Positions 48,654-61,239 of a stretch of 64,000 nt of DNA are shown one piece after another. The translations under genes were made by a program, and so were the position numbers. A model generated the notes under the pieces. The model saw only the letters and a program-made list of their open reading frames with translations, did no database searches and was not told where the DNA came from. Position 1 is the stretch's first letter; every line of letters begins with the position of its first letter. Source of the DNA: Diabrotica undecimpunctata (taxonomy: Eukaryota; Arthropoda; Insecta; Coleoptera; Chrysomelidae). Location: assembly GCF_040954645.1 (NCBI RefSeq), contig NC_092805.1:72835186-72899185 (forward strand), given 5' to 3'.

Positions 48654-50120
48654 CTATATACGATATAAATATTCTTATATTCTAATTAAGTTTAAAAATT
48701 TTCTTTTACTGTTCGTTTTGAGAATAAATATTTCTGATAAAAAACTTTGATAAAAGTTTTCCAATGTGAACTAAAGCATAAATGCTATATACTAAAGCAT
48801 ATTCTAATGCTATATACTAAAGCTGTATATACCTACTAAAGCATAATGCATCTACTGTTCCACTCGGCATGTTTACATTATCCTAATAGGTAGTGATATT
48901 TTTTCAATTTAAAAATTTTCGTTGTTAATTAAAATCATTCGCTATTGGCGATTCAAACAGTTTTTTAGGCAGTGTCAAATTTGTAACTATTACTGCCAGG
49001 TTCAATTCATATACTATAATTTATTATTTTTTTCAGCGATTTTTGTAAAATAATACGGTAAAACTCTATTGTAAGCTTATTATATTTATTAGAATTCCAA
49101 AAATTATTAGAGAAAAAATATTTGTGCACACATGCGTGCACGAATTCGTACTAGCATTAAACTTTACACTCTTGGCCGCTCGGCGGTACATTTTTTTTTG
49201 TGGCTAAAAAACTGTTTCAATTGCTAATAGATTTGAAAAGTGACTAAAGAAGTTTTCTATATGCTACAAAATCAAAGTTGTTCAAAATTTTCCATAAACT
49301 AACTAATAGGCAAAAACGACTTTTCACAGATTTAATACCCTGAATTATAAAAAAACGTTTTAACAATTCAAACTTTGGTTTTCGAGCACCCAAAGAATTC
49401 TACCATCACTTAAGTTAAAGCTCTTGGTAAGTACTTTTATTATCTATATTGAGAAAAAGGGGTTAGTATTATGAAATTGATTCAAGAATGCCAAAACTGC
49501 CGAGTACTTTGGCTTACTTTAGATGCATAATACTCGATTTTTCCAATTTTTGAAGCAGTTAGATAAGGTCAATAATGGCTAAAACACCAAAAATAAAGAG
49601 TTACAGGTTGTTGAACATATGAAGAACTATCATCACACCAAGTTTCGTTACTCTAAAAGTTCAAAGATTTTTTTGCTGCTAGCTTGAAAATTCGAAAAAA
49701 CGCGATTTTCACGAAAATGATCAATTTCAAACAGCTCTAACTCTGAATCTACTCGACAAATTTAAATTTACCAAGTCTCATTTTAAAGGTAATAAAAAAA
49801 CCTTTCAAATAATACCTATCAAAAGTATTTCTAATTACTCATTCACTATTTATGATTTTTTAAATATAACCAAAATCTTTAAATTTCGTCCGCACTAATT
49901 TAGTCCCCGACAATGGATCTTTGAATCTAGGATTTTGAAAATTGTTTGGTAAATAGCTGACGTTATAACAAAAACAAAAAGAGCTATTCTAAATTAAAAT
50001 CGGTTTATAGGACATCGAGATATAGCTTTTTGAATATAGGCTAAAAGGGCCTTTTTTGGGCCTTTGAGAAGGGATTTCTTGAGCCCTAGTGTACCTAGAG
50101 TTTTGAAATTTGAACTGTAG
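48653..50120. other. No recognised gene
   Basis: About 1.5 kb of AT-rich sequence with stops in all frames; includes a short twofold repeat ATGCTATATACTAAAGC near 48780-48825. Repeat-derived by context, but no family is evident. Confidence 0.45.
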
Positions 50121-50205
50121 TCTTATTTCATAAGGTACAATAACATACTATAATTTAGATTAAATCCGAAGACCTCTCCCACGAAAGTGGGTGAGACGTA
50201 TTGAA

Positions 50206-50209
<4 letters not shown>
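50121..50209 (+). repeat. Direct repeat copy 1 (flank of (AT)n)
   Basis: The block TAGTCTTATTTCATAAGGTA...CCCACGAAAGTGGGTGAG...ATTGAAATTG recurs at 50617-50713. Contains a short hairpin CCCAC-GAAA-GTGGG. Both copies end at an (AT)n tract followed by a Penelope-type repeat. Confidence 0.8.

Positions 50210-50281
<72 letters not shown>
50210..50281. repeat. (AT)n microsatellite
   Basis: 72-bp run. Confidence 0.97.
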
Positions 50282-50284
<3 letters not shown>

Positions 50285-50344
50285 AACTCTTAAATATTGG
50301 GGAAATCTGCAAGAAATACTCTAATGTGTATCAATTGTTTCGCC

Positions 50345-50383
50345 GAACGTTTTCGCCAAAGAGAATTAATTTGGCTTCTTCAG
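50345..50383 (-). ncRNA. Hammerhead ribozyme core
   Basis: Minus strand CTGAAGA, perfect 6-bp stem II (GCCAAA with TTTGGC), then GAAAACGTTC. After GAA, AACGTT is a loop-less palindrome; cleavage base C. All core bases conserved. Confidence 0.65.
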
Positions 50384-50616
50384 GGCTGAAAGAGAATAAA
50401 TTATAATTAGCTACCATATATTATCTATTAAAACATTATTGATCTTACCGTAACTTAAAATTGTAGAGTTAGAATATTAAAAAACTTTGCTAGTAACATA
50501 GTGGTGTTTTTTGTTACTATGTGCAAAAAAAGTTTTTTATAAGGATTGAAATGTATGGTAGCTTCGAACTTGACACGAAAAGGCTTACCCAAGGTCAATC
50601 GAAAAACCTAGAGGGT

Positions 50617-50995
<379 letters not shown>

Positions 50996-51080
50996 AGGTA
51001 CACTCGAAGAGTGGTGGGTTTTTCGGTCAAAGTGGAGAAATAAAAGACAAAGAAGGTGGCTACTTCATCTATTTATTGAA

Positions 51081-51114
51081 GACGTTTCGCTTTCTGCTCA
51101 GAAAGCATCATCGG
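51081..51114 (-). ncRNA. Hammerhead core, mutated
   Basis: Minus strand CCGATGA (consensus CTGATGA, one change in the core), stem II GCTTTCT/AGAAAGC perfect, GAAACGTC. The core change should cripple it. Confidence 0.6.
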
Positions 51115-52140
51115 TTCATCTAAAAAGAACAATATGAAACCAAACATCCATAGAGAAGTTACAACAAAAGTATGTTACCTTACAAAGACATGTAGCAGTC
51201 AATGATGTTAAAAATATGAAAAAACTTACGAAACTGGACATTCAGAGTTAACGTTGTATAAAATAATTAATTGAAACTAGGTATAGTTTGCAATTTAACA
51301 AAATTAGCACAGCAAAAGAACATGTGATAAAAATACATGTATAAAAAAGTTATTATAAAAACTTAAGTAAAAAACATTAAGGTTTATTTTAAAGTGTAAA
51401 GAACTAAAAAGATCATACGAAAGCACTTCCAACAAATTTATTTAATAAATTAGATTTTAATTTTAACTTTAGGTAACATTATAAGTTATTTAAGATTAAT
51501 AGTAATAAGATAAAATGACGTTACCAGTCTTTAGCTTACTGAGTCTCGCCGATAAATGAATTTACAGGTTTAACATCCACGCAAACACGTGAAGAGAAGT
51601 GGCCTTGAGGTCAAAGTGGCATAAACAGCAAGGCAACCTACCAACCTCTATATATAAGGCGGTATATTCAAAAAATGTGATAAATTTGGTTGACAGCTTG
51701 TCGTTAAAAAACCAAACAATGAAAGGAAAAGGTGGTTAAAATCACCACTCACCCCAACAGTGATTGATCTGTCAACAAAGAACAAAGCATGCGAAGTCAA
51801 TCCAAAATATCATATATTATAATATTATGACGTCACTAGTTAGCCAGCTAACAGGTGAAGATTAATACAACTTCCACAGTCCAAAGGTTCAAACATTTAG
51901 GACCGTAATGAAAAAGATTCTATGAATCCATTTCAGTTTAATTTTATCAAACAGGTTCATCAAAAAGAACAATTACTTAATTATGTAAAAGTGATATTGA
52001 CAAATATTAATAAAATATAAGTTGATAAATCTTAGTTAAGGAAGGAATAATTTATTTTATTTTTATTTAAATTTATTATATAAAAATGTAATAACAAAAC
52101 CCCAATGTGGGACAAAATTTAAGTAAAGAACATATCAAGC

Positions 52141-53400
52141 CTAATTCTGTAAAATTAATGCATGATCAATTTGACTCAAATTACTAATGTCGGTTCTCTT
52201 ATTAAGGGTATTAGGATGTTTTAATATTGAACACATTTCTAAAAACTGTCTTTTAACGAGATTGCGTTCAGTGCCAAGAATTTTAACTTCATTAAAGTTT
52301 ACTTCGTGCTTAGTGTTGATAGCATGTTGGGCAAGAGCACAAGTATGCTTAGATAAATTAATATCACTGCGGTGAGTCGTAAGACGCCCTCTCAGTGATC
52401 TCCCTGTCTGACCGATGTAACATGAGTCACACTCAGCACAAGGTATATGATATATTACATTAACTTGTTCCAGAAGGGACAGAGGTGTTTTAGCTTTAGA
52501 AAACAAATTCCTGACAGTCTTAGCATTCTTAATAGCAATTTTAACCGGTACGTTGTTATGTTTGTACAGTTTAACGAGTTTCTCAGTAACTTGAGGAAAA
52601 TAAGGTAAAGATGAGTAATGGGTAGTTGGATTCCCAAGTACAGTATAAGACAGAACAGTGTTATTAATTGAATTATTTGATATTATTCTGAGTTGGTCAC
52701 CATTGGGTATGTCATTTAAAGAAGAACCATAACTTTGAGTATAAAGGTATTTATTAATAAGGGAGGATGGATAGGAATTCTCAATCAGAATATTTTTAAG
52801 TAATTGAAAGGATTCCCTTCGATTAATCGGATGTATCAGTCTATTTAGCCTGCAGCTTAAAGCTTTAATAAGGTTTAATTTATATTTAAAGGGATGACAA
52901 GAGTGGTAGTTGAGAAACCTATTAGAGGCCATTGGTTTCCTGTACCAACTTGTAGTAAGGGTGTTATCTCCCATTCTAATGACACGCATGTCTAAGAAGG
53001 GAATACTATTTGTGTTAGAGTCCTCAAGTTCAACAGTGAACTGTAAATGAGGATCAAACTCATTGAAAAAAGACAAGGTGGCCTGAATCTTGTCTGGAGG
53101 TAAGGCTAGTAATAAGTCATCAACATACCGTTTAATAAAAGGGATTTGGAAATCTAAACGACCAAGCCGGTCAGATACTAAATCATCCAGTACATAATTA
53201 ACCAGGATGGGAGGGATTGAGGAACCCATAGGTGTCCCAAAAATTTGAAGGTATATTTGTCGTTGAAGACCAAAAAATTAGTGTCAAATATTAATTGTAA
53301 AAGTTCTGCAAATACATCCCAGGATACAGGACAGTTAGGTTGGATGTAGTTCCAGTGATTTCTTAAGGAGGTAATAACGCTATGTTGTTTACTTAAATTT
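52141..53400 (-). pseudogene. Penelope RT C-terminal half plus GIY-YIG endonuclease
   Basis: The main frame 53229-52141 (362 codons) starts at MGSSIPPILVNYVLDDL. RT motif C is KRYVDDLLLALPPDK (YVDD at 35-38). The thumb region has FTVELEDSNTNSIPFLDM and WYRKPMASNRFLNYHS. After a linker comes the GIY-YIG nuclease with the Penelope-type zinc-associated motif (IPCAECDSCYIGQTGRSLRG, about residue 258 on), then HTCALAQHA. Upstream RT sequence (VSWDVFAELLQLIFD, near 53330-53290) is in another frame joined through a shift near 53225, and nothing remains beyond ~53400. Non-autonomous now; the catalytic RT Asp pair and nuclease Arg/Tyr region are preserved. Confidence 0.85.
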
Positions 53401-54107
53401 TGTCCCACATTGGGGTTTTGTTATTACATTTTCATATAATAAATTTAAATAAAAATAAAATAAAATAAATTATTCCTTCCTTAACTAAGATTTATCAACT
53501 TATATTTTATTAATATTTGTCAATATCACTTTTACATAATTAAGTAATTGTTCTTTTTGATGAACCTGTTTGATAAAATTAAACTGAAATTGATTCATAG
53601 AATCTTTTTCATTACGGTCCTAAATGTTTGAACCTTTGGACTGTGGAAGTTGTATTAATCTTCACCTGTTAGCTGGCTAACTAGTGACGTCATAATATTA
53701 TAATATATGATATTTTGGATTGACTTCGCATGCTTTGTTCTTTGTTGACAGATCAATCACTGTTGGGGTGAGTGGTGATTTTAACCACCTTTTCCTTCCA
53801 TTGTTTGGTTTTTTAACGACAAGCTGTCAACCAAATTTATCACATTTTTTGAATATACCGCCTTATATATAGAGGTTGGTAGGTTGCCTTGCTGTTTATG
53901 TCACTTTGACCTCAAGGCCACTTCTCTTCACGTGTTTGCGTGAAGTTTCAATTAATTATTTTATACAACGTTAACTCTGAATGTCCAGTTTCGTAAGTTT
54001 TTTCATATTTTTAACATCATTGACTGCTACATGTCTTTGTAAGGTAACACACTTTTGTTGTAACTTCTCTATGGATGTTTGGTTTCATATTGTTCTTTTT
54101 AGATGAA

Positions 54108-54141
54108 CTGATGATGCTTTGTGAGCAGAAAGCGAAACGTC
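54108..54141 (+). ncRNA. Hammerhead ribozyme core
   Basis: CTGATGA, stem II GCTTTGT/AGAAAGC (one mismatch), GAAACGTC. ACGT forms the loop-less palindromic helix III; cleavage base C. Core conserved. Confidence 0.65.
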
Positions 54142-54252
54142 TTCAATAAATAGATGAAGTAGCCACCTTCTTTGTCTTTTATTTCTCCACTTTGACCGAA
54201 AAACCCACCACTCTTCGAGTGTACCTTAGTTTATTTTGGATTGACGGTCGTA

Positions 54253-54352
<100 letters not shown>

Positions 54353-54441
54353 TAGGGATCACTCGGAAGGGTGGTGGGTTTTTTCGGTCAAAAGGTGGAG
54401 AAAAAAGACAAAGATGATGGCTACTTCATATATTTATTGAA

Positions 54442-54476
54442 GACGTTTTGCTTTCTTAATCAGAAAGCATCATCAG
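54442..54476 (-). ncRNA. Hammerhead core, mutated
   Basis: Minus strand CTGATGA, stem II GCTTTCT/AGAAAGC, then AAAACGTC where GAAACGTC is expected. Loss of the essential G should inactivate it; the same change occurs in its partner at 56594. Confidence 0.6.
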
Positions 54477-55624
54477 TTCATCTAAAAAGAACAATATGAA
54501 AAAACCACACAAGCATGAAAAAGTTGTTACATGTGTTACCTTAAAAAGATATGTAGCAGTCAGTGATATTAAAATTGTAAAGACGCTTAAGTAAATGGAC
54601 ATTATACGATTACGATGTATAAACAATAAATTGAACTAAATAAAGTTAACAATTTGTTCAAACTAAGCACAGCTCAAAGAACATGTGTTTTTGTTATACA
54701 TGTACAAGTAAAAAAAAAAACATTGAAAAAGTGAATGAAGAAGTAAGAAAATCATAGATGCACTTCCAACAATATAGCAATAGTTATGATTTAATTTTAA
54801 CTTTAGGTAGCATTATAAGAGTAATTAATATTGAAATTGAATAATTTAATGTATAATGAAATTACCACTCCTGGCTTCTTGAATGCTACCGGTAAAATGG
54901 TGTTATATTAAAACAAACGCGCCAACAACGTGAAAAAACAGTAAACCTTGAGGTCATTAATTATGACAGAACAACAAGGTGAAATACCAACCCTAATAGT
55001 AGAACGGTTTATTTAAATAATAAGATGAGTTTGGGTGACAACCTGCTTGTAAGGAACCAATAAATGAAAGAAAAGGTGGTTAATAACACCAAATTTCCCC
55101 CAGTGATCGGTTAAGAAAAACAAACAAACAAGTGAGGTCAATCCAAAAACTCACATATAAATCGTCAACGTTGTGGCTGGTTAATCAGCCACAGGTAAAG
55201 ATCAATTATAACTTCCAACAGTCCAAGGTTCATACACTTAGAGCTGCAAATGATAAAGGATTCTATGAATCACATCATTTATATAACTGTATTAAACTAT
55301 TTGATTAAATGTATGTATATGCAACACGTGACTAGGTCAAAAGTAATGCAAGTTGCATAAGTAAGCTAATATAAGTAAGAAATATTTGTTATATTTTATT
55401 TTATATTTAAATTTATTTTATATGTTTATGTGTATGTGTGTATATGCAACGAGTGACTATGTCAAAAGTTACATAAGTGTAAGTTAATATAAGTAAGAAA
55501 TATTTCTTTGTTTTTTATTTTATTTAAATTTATTTTAATATGTTTATACGTATTTAAATTATTTAATAAGAAAATATGGTAAACCTGTACACCTTAAAGG
55601 ACAATAATAAGGTAAATAGCTTAT

Positions 55625-55838
55625 TAAGCCTTATTCTGCAATATTAAAGCATGATATATTTGTCTCAAGTTATTGATGTCTGTTCTTTTATAAAGAGCAT
55701 TAGGATGTTTAAGTATTGAACACATTTCCAAAAACTGTCTTTTGACGAGATTGCGTTCTGTGCCTAGAATCTTAATTTCATTAAAGTCTATCTTATGCTT
55801 GGTATTGATAGCATGCTGGGCAAGATTGAGCTGGGCTT
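55625..55838 (-). pseudogene. Penelope ORF, C-terminal scrap
   Basis: Homologous to 52141-52350 of copy A: the end of the GIY-YIG domain and the tail, from a HAINTKH-like motif to the terminal stop. Everything upstream has been lost. Confidence 0.7.
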
Positions 55839-56593
55839 AATTGTTTTTATTCAAATATTTGAATACAGTTATATAATTGATGTGATTCATAGAATCCTTT
55901 ATCATTTGCAGCTCCAAGTGTATGAACCTTGGATTGTTGGAAGTTATAATTGATCTTCACCTGTGGCTGATTCACCAGCCACAACGTTGACGATTAATAT
56001 ATGAGTTTTTGAATTGACCTCACTTGTTTGTTTGTTTTTCTTAACCGATTACTGGGGGAAATTGGGTGTTATTAACCACCTTTCCTTTTATTTATCGGTT
56101 CCTTACAAGCAGGTTGTCACCCAAACTCATCTTATCATTTAAATAAACCGCTCTACTATTAGGGTTGGTATTTCACCTTGTTGTTCTGTCATAATTAATG
56201 ACCTCAAGGTTTACTGTCTTTTCACGTTGTTGGCGTGTTTGTTTTAATATAACACCATTTTACCGGCAGAATTCAAGAAGCCAGGAGTGGTAATTTCATT
56301 ATACATTAAATTATTTAATTTCAATATTAATTACTCTAATAATGCTACCTAAAGTTAAAATTAAATCATAACTATTGCTATATTGTTGGAAGTGCATCTA
56401 TGATTTTCTTAGTTCTTCATTCTCTTTATCAATGTTTTTTTTACTTACACATGTATAAAAAAACCACATGTTCTTTTTGCTGTGCTTAGTTTAAACAAAT
56501 TGTTAACTTTATTTAGTTCAATTTATTGTTTATACATCGTAATCGTATAATGTCCATTTACTTAAGCGTCTTATATTGTTCTTTTTAGATGAA

Positions 56594-56628
56594 CTGATGA
56601 TGCTTTCTGATTAAGAAAGCAAAACGTC
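56594..56628 (+). ncRNA. Hammerhead core, mutated
   Basis: CTGATGA, stem II GCTTTCT/AGAAAGC, then AAAACGTC. Same G-to-A core change as at 54442. Confidence 0.6.
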
Positions 56629-56751
56629 TTCAATAAATAGATAAGGTAGCCATCATCTTTGTCTTTTTTCTCCACCTTTTGACCGAAAAAAACCCACCAC
56701 TCTTCTGAGTGATCCTTAATTTATATTGGATTGACGGTCGTACTCCTTTTC

Positions 56752-56754
<3 letters not shown>

Positions 56755-56833
<79 letters not shown>
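56755..56833. repeat. (AT)n microsatellite
   Basis: 79-bp run following Penelope copy B. Confidence 0.97.
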
Positions 56834-56836
<3 letters not shown>

Positions 56837-56863
56837 GTATATACATATATTTACTATATATAT

Positions 56864-57448
56864 TGTTGTGATCTGCTTTATGATGTTTTAATATTAATTA
56901 ACACTAATTTAATTAATCCAATTATTTAATTAATTAATTCACTAATTTATGCAGAGTCATACAAATCAATTACTATTAAAATTTCTCAGGGTGCCTTTTT
57001 AATTTTACTTTAATCAGTTTACTTTATATATCTCTTCTAGTGGGTTCAGTATCTCCTAGTTGCTCATAATCGGGATAGAACAGGAAACGGAACTAACATT
57101 AAAACAACATAAATATGCACACAAATTATTATTTATTTTCAATAAGCAATACGATGAATATTAATAAATAACTTTTGTGGGCAATTATCTTTCCCAACAA
57201 ACTCCTATACTCTAAATTTAATTTTAATTACAAACTATCTATTGATCTGTTTTATAATAATATCTACTAAAAGAAATGACCATATAAAAATATAATTTAT
57301 TCACTCAGTCTTTCACGGAACAATGTTTTCTCTTATGGTCTATTACAAATAAGTACAGGGTTGTATTTTAACTTATATGCCCGCGGTATATTAAAATAAT
57401 AAAAAAAACTCTTTATTCTATTTCTGATCGATAAACTGATCCATGACA
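56864..57448 (-). repeat. Putative 3' LTR of deleted gypsy element
   Basis: 585 bp on the minus strand from TGTCATGGATCAG to AGATCACAACA (TG...CA). It follows the pol remnant and a purine-rich stretch (AAAACAAGGCGGTG). The 5' partner is missing. Confidence 0.45.
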
Positions 57449-57602
57449 AATCACCGCCTTGTTTTGAGATACAAATTTTCTTTTTTTTTTAAGTGTAACC
57501 AAAAAAAATATTATTTTCTCTCAACACAAAATTTTTCTTTTGTAGTCATTTTACCTTATCCTAAATTTTTATTACTCCATCTTGAAATTTATACTCTTAT
57601 TT

Positions 57603-58640
57603 TTATTCATGGTATTTGTACACATCCTGGATATTGTAAATTCCTCGTATCTTTTCTGATTCTACATGTCTAAGAACATAGCTGTTTATTCCATTTTCAT
57701 TTTGTATGATGTATGGACCCTCGAAAATAGGCATTAGCTTTGCACACACGTCCCCCGTGAGATTTGATACTCGTAACGCCCTTATAAGCACCTTTTCTCC
57801 CTTCTGGAAAGTCACTGGTCTTCGTTTTCTATTCTGGATTTGCCTTTGGAGATATTTTTCATTACTGCGCTGCAGCCTCCTTCGAACAGTTTCCAATACT
57901 ATTTGATTCTCTCTCTGCTCCGGTTCTTTCCATGGCCGTACTGGCATAATACCCTTCATGACATATTCCGGCGTCTCTTTTGTCACCGTACTTGGAGTGG
58001 TGTTCAAGTAGTTTTCGATTTCTGCCACTTTCCTATCCCATCGTCGATATGGGATCGGATAAGTTTTCGATCGAAAATTTCAAGTCTTTAACCTCAAATG
58101 AACGTTCATACTTTTTGACTACTCTGTTTTCTTCATTTATTAAATCTTCATACTTTCTCAATATAACACGCAATTCCTTTTCCTTTTCTTCTCCACATCT
58201 CAATTTTCTTTCTTTTTCCTCAATTTCTTTATACATATTTATTTTGTATTCTGCCTCCTCCATTTCGCATACTTCTTCAAATACCACTGTTTCAATTGTA
58301 CCTTTTTCGTCTTCTTTTGTTAATCTTTCTTCTTTTTCTTCTTCTGGGCTCATCTCTTCTTTTGAGGAAACCCACTTTTCACTTTCTTTTGCCAATCTCC
58401 TCTTTCTTCTCTGTCCTTGCTTCATTGCCAAATTCATTTCCACCGTTTGTTCTTTGTCTAAATCATTTTTCCGTTTCTCATTTTTCTTTTCCATTTCCTT
58501 ACTGTCCTGTTCTTCTTCTTTTTCCTCTGTGATTTTCATCGTGTTATTTTTGAAATCTATCACCACATGTTTTTCTGCCAATTCATCCACTCCTACGATC
58601 ATATCATGCGACATGTTTGGCATCACAACACATTGTAGTG
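57603..58640 (-). pseudogene. Ty3/gypsy Pol with RT-integrase core deleted
   Basis: The right part (58640-58033) is a protease end (VVMPNMSHDMIVGVDELAEK, HVVIDFKNNTMKI), then an unusually Glu/Lys-rich linker of ~120 residues and a pre-RT stretch (ILRKYEDLINEENRVVKKYE). Within a few codons the sequence jumps to the C-terminal third of integrase (58028-57603: MAEIENYLNTTPSTVTKETP, FQKGEKVLIRALRVS, FEGPYIIQNENGINSYVLR, the GPY/F module). RT, RNase H and the integrase core are gone, so this is an internal deletion derivative of ~1 kb coding remnant. Confidence 0.75.
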
Positions 58641-58662
58641 CATAATAGTATATACATATATT

Positions 58663-58665
<3 letters not shown>

Positions 58666-58734
<69 letters not shown>
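58666..58734. repeat. (AT)n microsatellite
   Basis: 69-bp run between two LTR-type segments, next to a repeated TAGTATATACATATATTTAC block. Confidence 0.97.
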
Positions 58735-58737
<3 letters not shown>

Positions 58738-58740
<3 letters not shown>

Positions 58741-59734
58741 GATATTTAAAGTCTTGGTGCGCCAAGCAATAATTAGCTAATTAATTTTTTTGATTAATTA
58801 AAATTATTTAAATGATATGATTATGACTCTATCACAATTTTTAATTCTTTTATCTCAGGGTTAAATTCGTGCTTCAATATCTATGCTATTACATGTGAAA
58901 GGTAAGGTCCAGAGAATACCGGAATAATAAAAACACATATGATCTAACACTATATATTGAAATAAAAATAATGAAATAATTCACACTCAAATGTTTTCAA
59001 TAAACAAATCTCATATAAGGATTCTCAAAATTTTGTTCTCCGTACGTGAACAATCAAAATTAATGGTACAAACAATATTAATTGAAAACTCAAAATCCCA
59101 AACTATTCTAACTCTCCTAATCAAAATATTTATATCCTTTCTAAATTACGTGTAAAAATTGTGTTATCAATAAAAGAAAAAAACTGCAGAAAACAAAAAT
59201 ATCTCTCTCTGATGATGAGTGGTCCAAATCCTTGTTCCTTGTAGACTGTATTATCTCCTCTCAACCGCTCCCTATGTAATCAGCAATCTTACAACAGATT
59301 GTTGCAAGTATATCGTCCTTAATGATCTCCTTCAAAAGCAACAATCATTCAAATTATGATAGCCTTTCTCCTCTCGATAAACTGAATCTCTCGTTGGCCC
59401 GAGTGAAAAATGACTCTTGGAATATCTTCTCTTTAAGATAAACTGAATCTCTCGTTGGCCTGAACAGTGACTCTTGGAATATAAGTAGGAAAATATGACT
59501 TACAATATTTTGCTGCTTCAGCTTCTGTCAGATACACTGACTCCACAAAAACTCACTAACATTCAACACTACTGCTTGCTACTCTTGGGAACCACCAGAG
59601 AACAATCCACTGTTCGTCTTACAGACTTGGAAAACCAACTGATTATCTTTTCTCTCTCCTTAATCTCGCTAAACTTTTTCCTACATACTTATCCCACCTT
59701 TTTCAATCTCCGCCAATCAAAACTCGTCACAATT
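58738..59734 (-). repeat. Putative 3' LTR of another gypsy element
   Basis: 997 bp on the minus strand beginning TGTGACGAGTTTTGATTGG after the purine tract AAAAAATGGGGGAAT (about 59735-59749) and ending AAATATCACA. It includes a ~60-70-bp tandem duplication (GATAAACTGAATCTCTCGTT near 59375 and 59440). The body of the element to the right is reduced to ~350 bp of untranslated sequence (59750 to ~60144). Confidence 0.55.
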
Positions 59735-60140
59735 CCCCCATTTTTTCATTTCGATAACAAACAAATTTTTACCTATAATTATAAAATTTCCTAAAACTTA
59801 TTTACAAATAATATTTTCTATAATTCTTAAAAACTAACAAAAACCTCTTTCTAAAATCTCTTCTATTTGTCTCTAATCACTGCATTAATGTATTTTGGAA
59901 AACCCCGTTCAATTGTCTTTGGATTTCACTTAAAATTATGCGGGTCACTCAAGTATAACAAAGAAATAATTTATGCAAAGCTTACAGTTTGTTTAGTACA
60001 GGTAATCCAAGAATTTAATAACTTTCCTTCTTCGAAATGTTTGTTGGATATTATCCTACTTATCTGAATTATTTTAATGTTTTTGAACTTTGAAATATTT
60101 TTAAACAAACCAATATTTTTCTCTATTTTACATATCATAA

Positions 60141-60144
<4 letters not shown>

Positions 60145-60229
<85 letters not shown>
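60145..60229. repeat. (AT)n microsatellite
   Basis: 85-bp run. Confidence 0.97.
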
Positions 60230-60232
<3 letters not shown>

Positions 60233-60237
60233 AGATT

Positions 60238-60324
60238 AAAAATTGCATTCCACAACATATCTCCTCAACTTATGAGAGATATGTTATGCTTAGTTGAGGA
60301 GATATGTTGTGGAATGCAATTTTT
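60238..60324. repeat. Perfect 33-bp inverted repeat (hairpin)
   Basis: AAAAATTGCATTCCACAACA... at 60238-60270 is exactly reverse-complemented at 60292-60324, with a 21-base spacer. The right arm is also the start of the direct repeat below. Confidence 0.9.
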
Positions 60325-60804
60325 AGATTCCCCATGTCTCTCATAACATCTTTATCAACGTCTGTTTTGCCTTGCAATTCTTAGAAGGCACAGATTAAAG
60401 CGAAATTCTGAATTTGGTTTCGAAAATTAGTCTACGATTTTATTATCAGATGTCGCTACATTGCGTCTATACGAAGCCATGTTAGAGTGGCTTCCTAAGA
60501 CAGAAAAGATTTATTTCACGTTCAGAGCGATTGCGAAAGCCGTTCTGATGAGGCATATTACCCCTGTACGTGAAATCAAATCTTAACTGTCTTTTCTTTT
60601 TTATTTCGATATACTCTGTACGAGTACTAGAAACCAATTCGCTAAGAATTTTGCTTAGTTGAGGAGATATGTTGTGGAATGCAATTTTTAGATTCCTCAT
60701 GTCTCTCATAACATCTTTATCAACGTCTGTTGTGTCTCGCAATTCTGAGAAGGCACAGATTAAAGCGAAATTCTGAATTTGGTTTCGAAAAATAGTCTAC
60801 GATT
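60288..60804. repeat. ~151-bp direct repeats (60288-60438 and 60653-60804)
   Basis: Both copies run from GCTTAGTTGAGGAGATATG to TAGTCTACGATT with few differences. A further shared block CTGTACGTGAAATCAAATC follows at about 60565 and 60866. An 86-codon minus-strand frame (60742-60482) spans one copy; I do not recognise it. Likely duplicated LTR or UTR sequence. Confidence 0.8.
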
Positions 60805-60966
60805 GCAAAGCCGTTCTGATGAGGCCTATTATGCCGAAATACATATAAGCGAATGCGCAAGCGCCCTGTACGTGAAATCAAATCTTAACTGTCTTTTCCT
60901 TCCTATTTATTTATAAGTTTACAGTTCGGTACTCTCTTCTTAACTAAACTCTACTCCTAACATCGT

Positions 60967-60970
<4 letters not shown>

Positions 60971-61046
<76 letters not shown>
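60971..61046. repeat. (TA)n microsatellite
   Basis: 76-bp run interrupting what may be LTR sequence (TGTAACG occurs on the minus strand on both sides). Confidence 0.97.
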
Positions 61047-61048
<2 letters not shown>

Positions 61049-61200
61049 AATAGTATTATTCTCGAATCTTCTGGGGCAGTCCCACCTCTAATTCGTCTCA
61101 TCGAAAGCGCATCGGGCGCTATTGAAATGCCAATTATTGCGTTTTCTAGATTTAAGCTTCTAAGAATTATGATGTATCGGAGATGGGCTGTTTCGTTACA
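61047..61200 (-). repeat. 3' LTR start of the macro-domain gypsy element (partial)
   Basis: The minus strand reads CTAAGAGGGGAGTAG (polypurine tract, 61201-61215), then TGTAACGAAACAGCCC, a standard tract-to-LTR junction. The LTR is cut off at the (TA)n tract. Confidence 0.6.
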
Positions 61201-61239
61201 CTACTCCCCTCTTAGATCTGAGCATCCCGATCTCTAGGC

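Noticed and set aside
57443..58645. Plus-strand frames up to 221 codons opposite the gypsy remnant
   Set aside because: Ser/Phe/Leu-rich complements of the Glu/Lys-rich pol linker; shadows.
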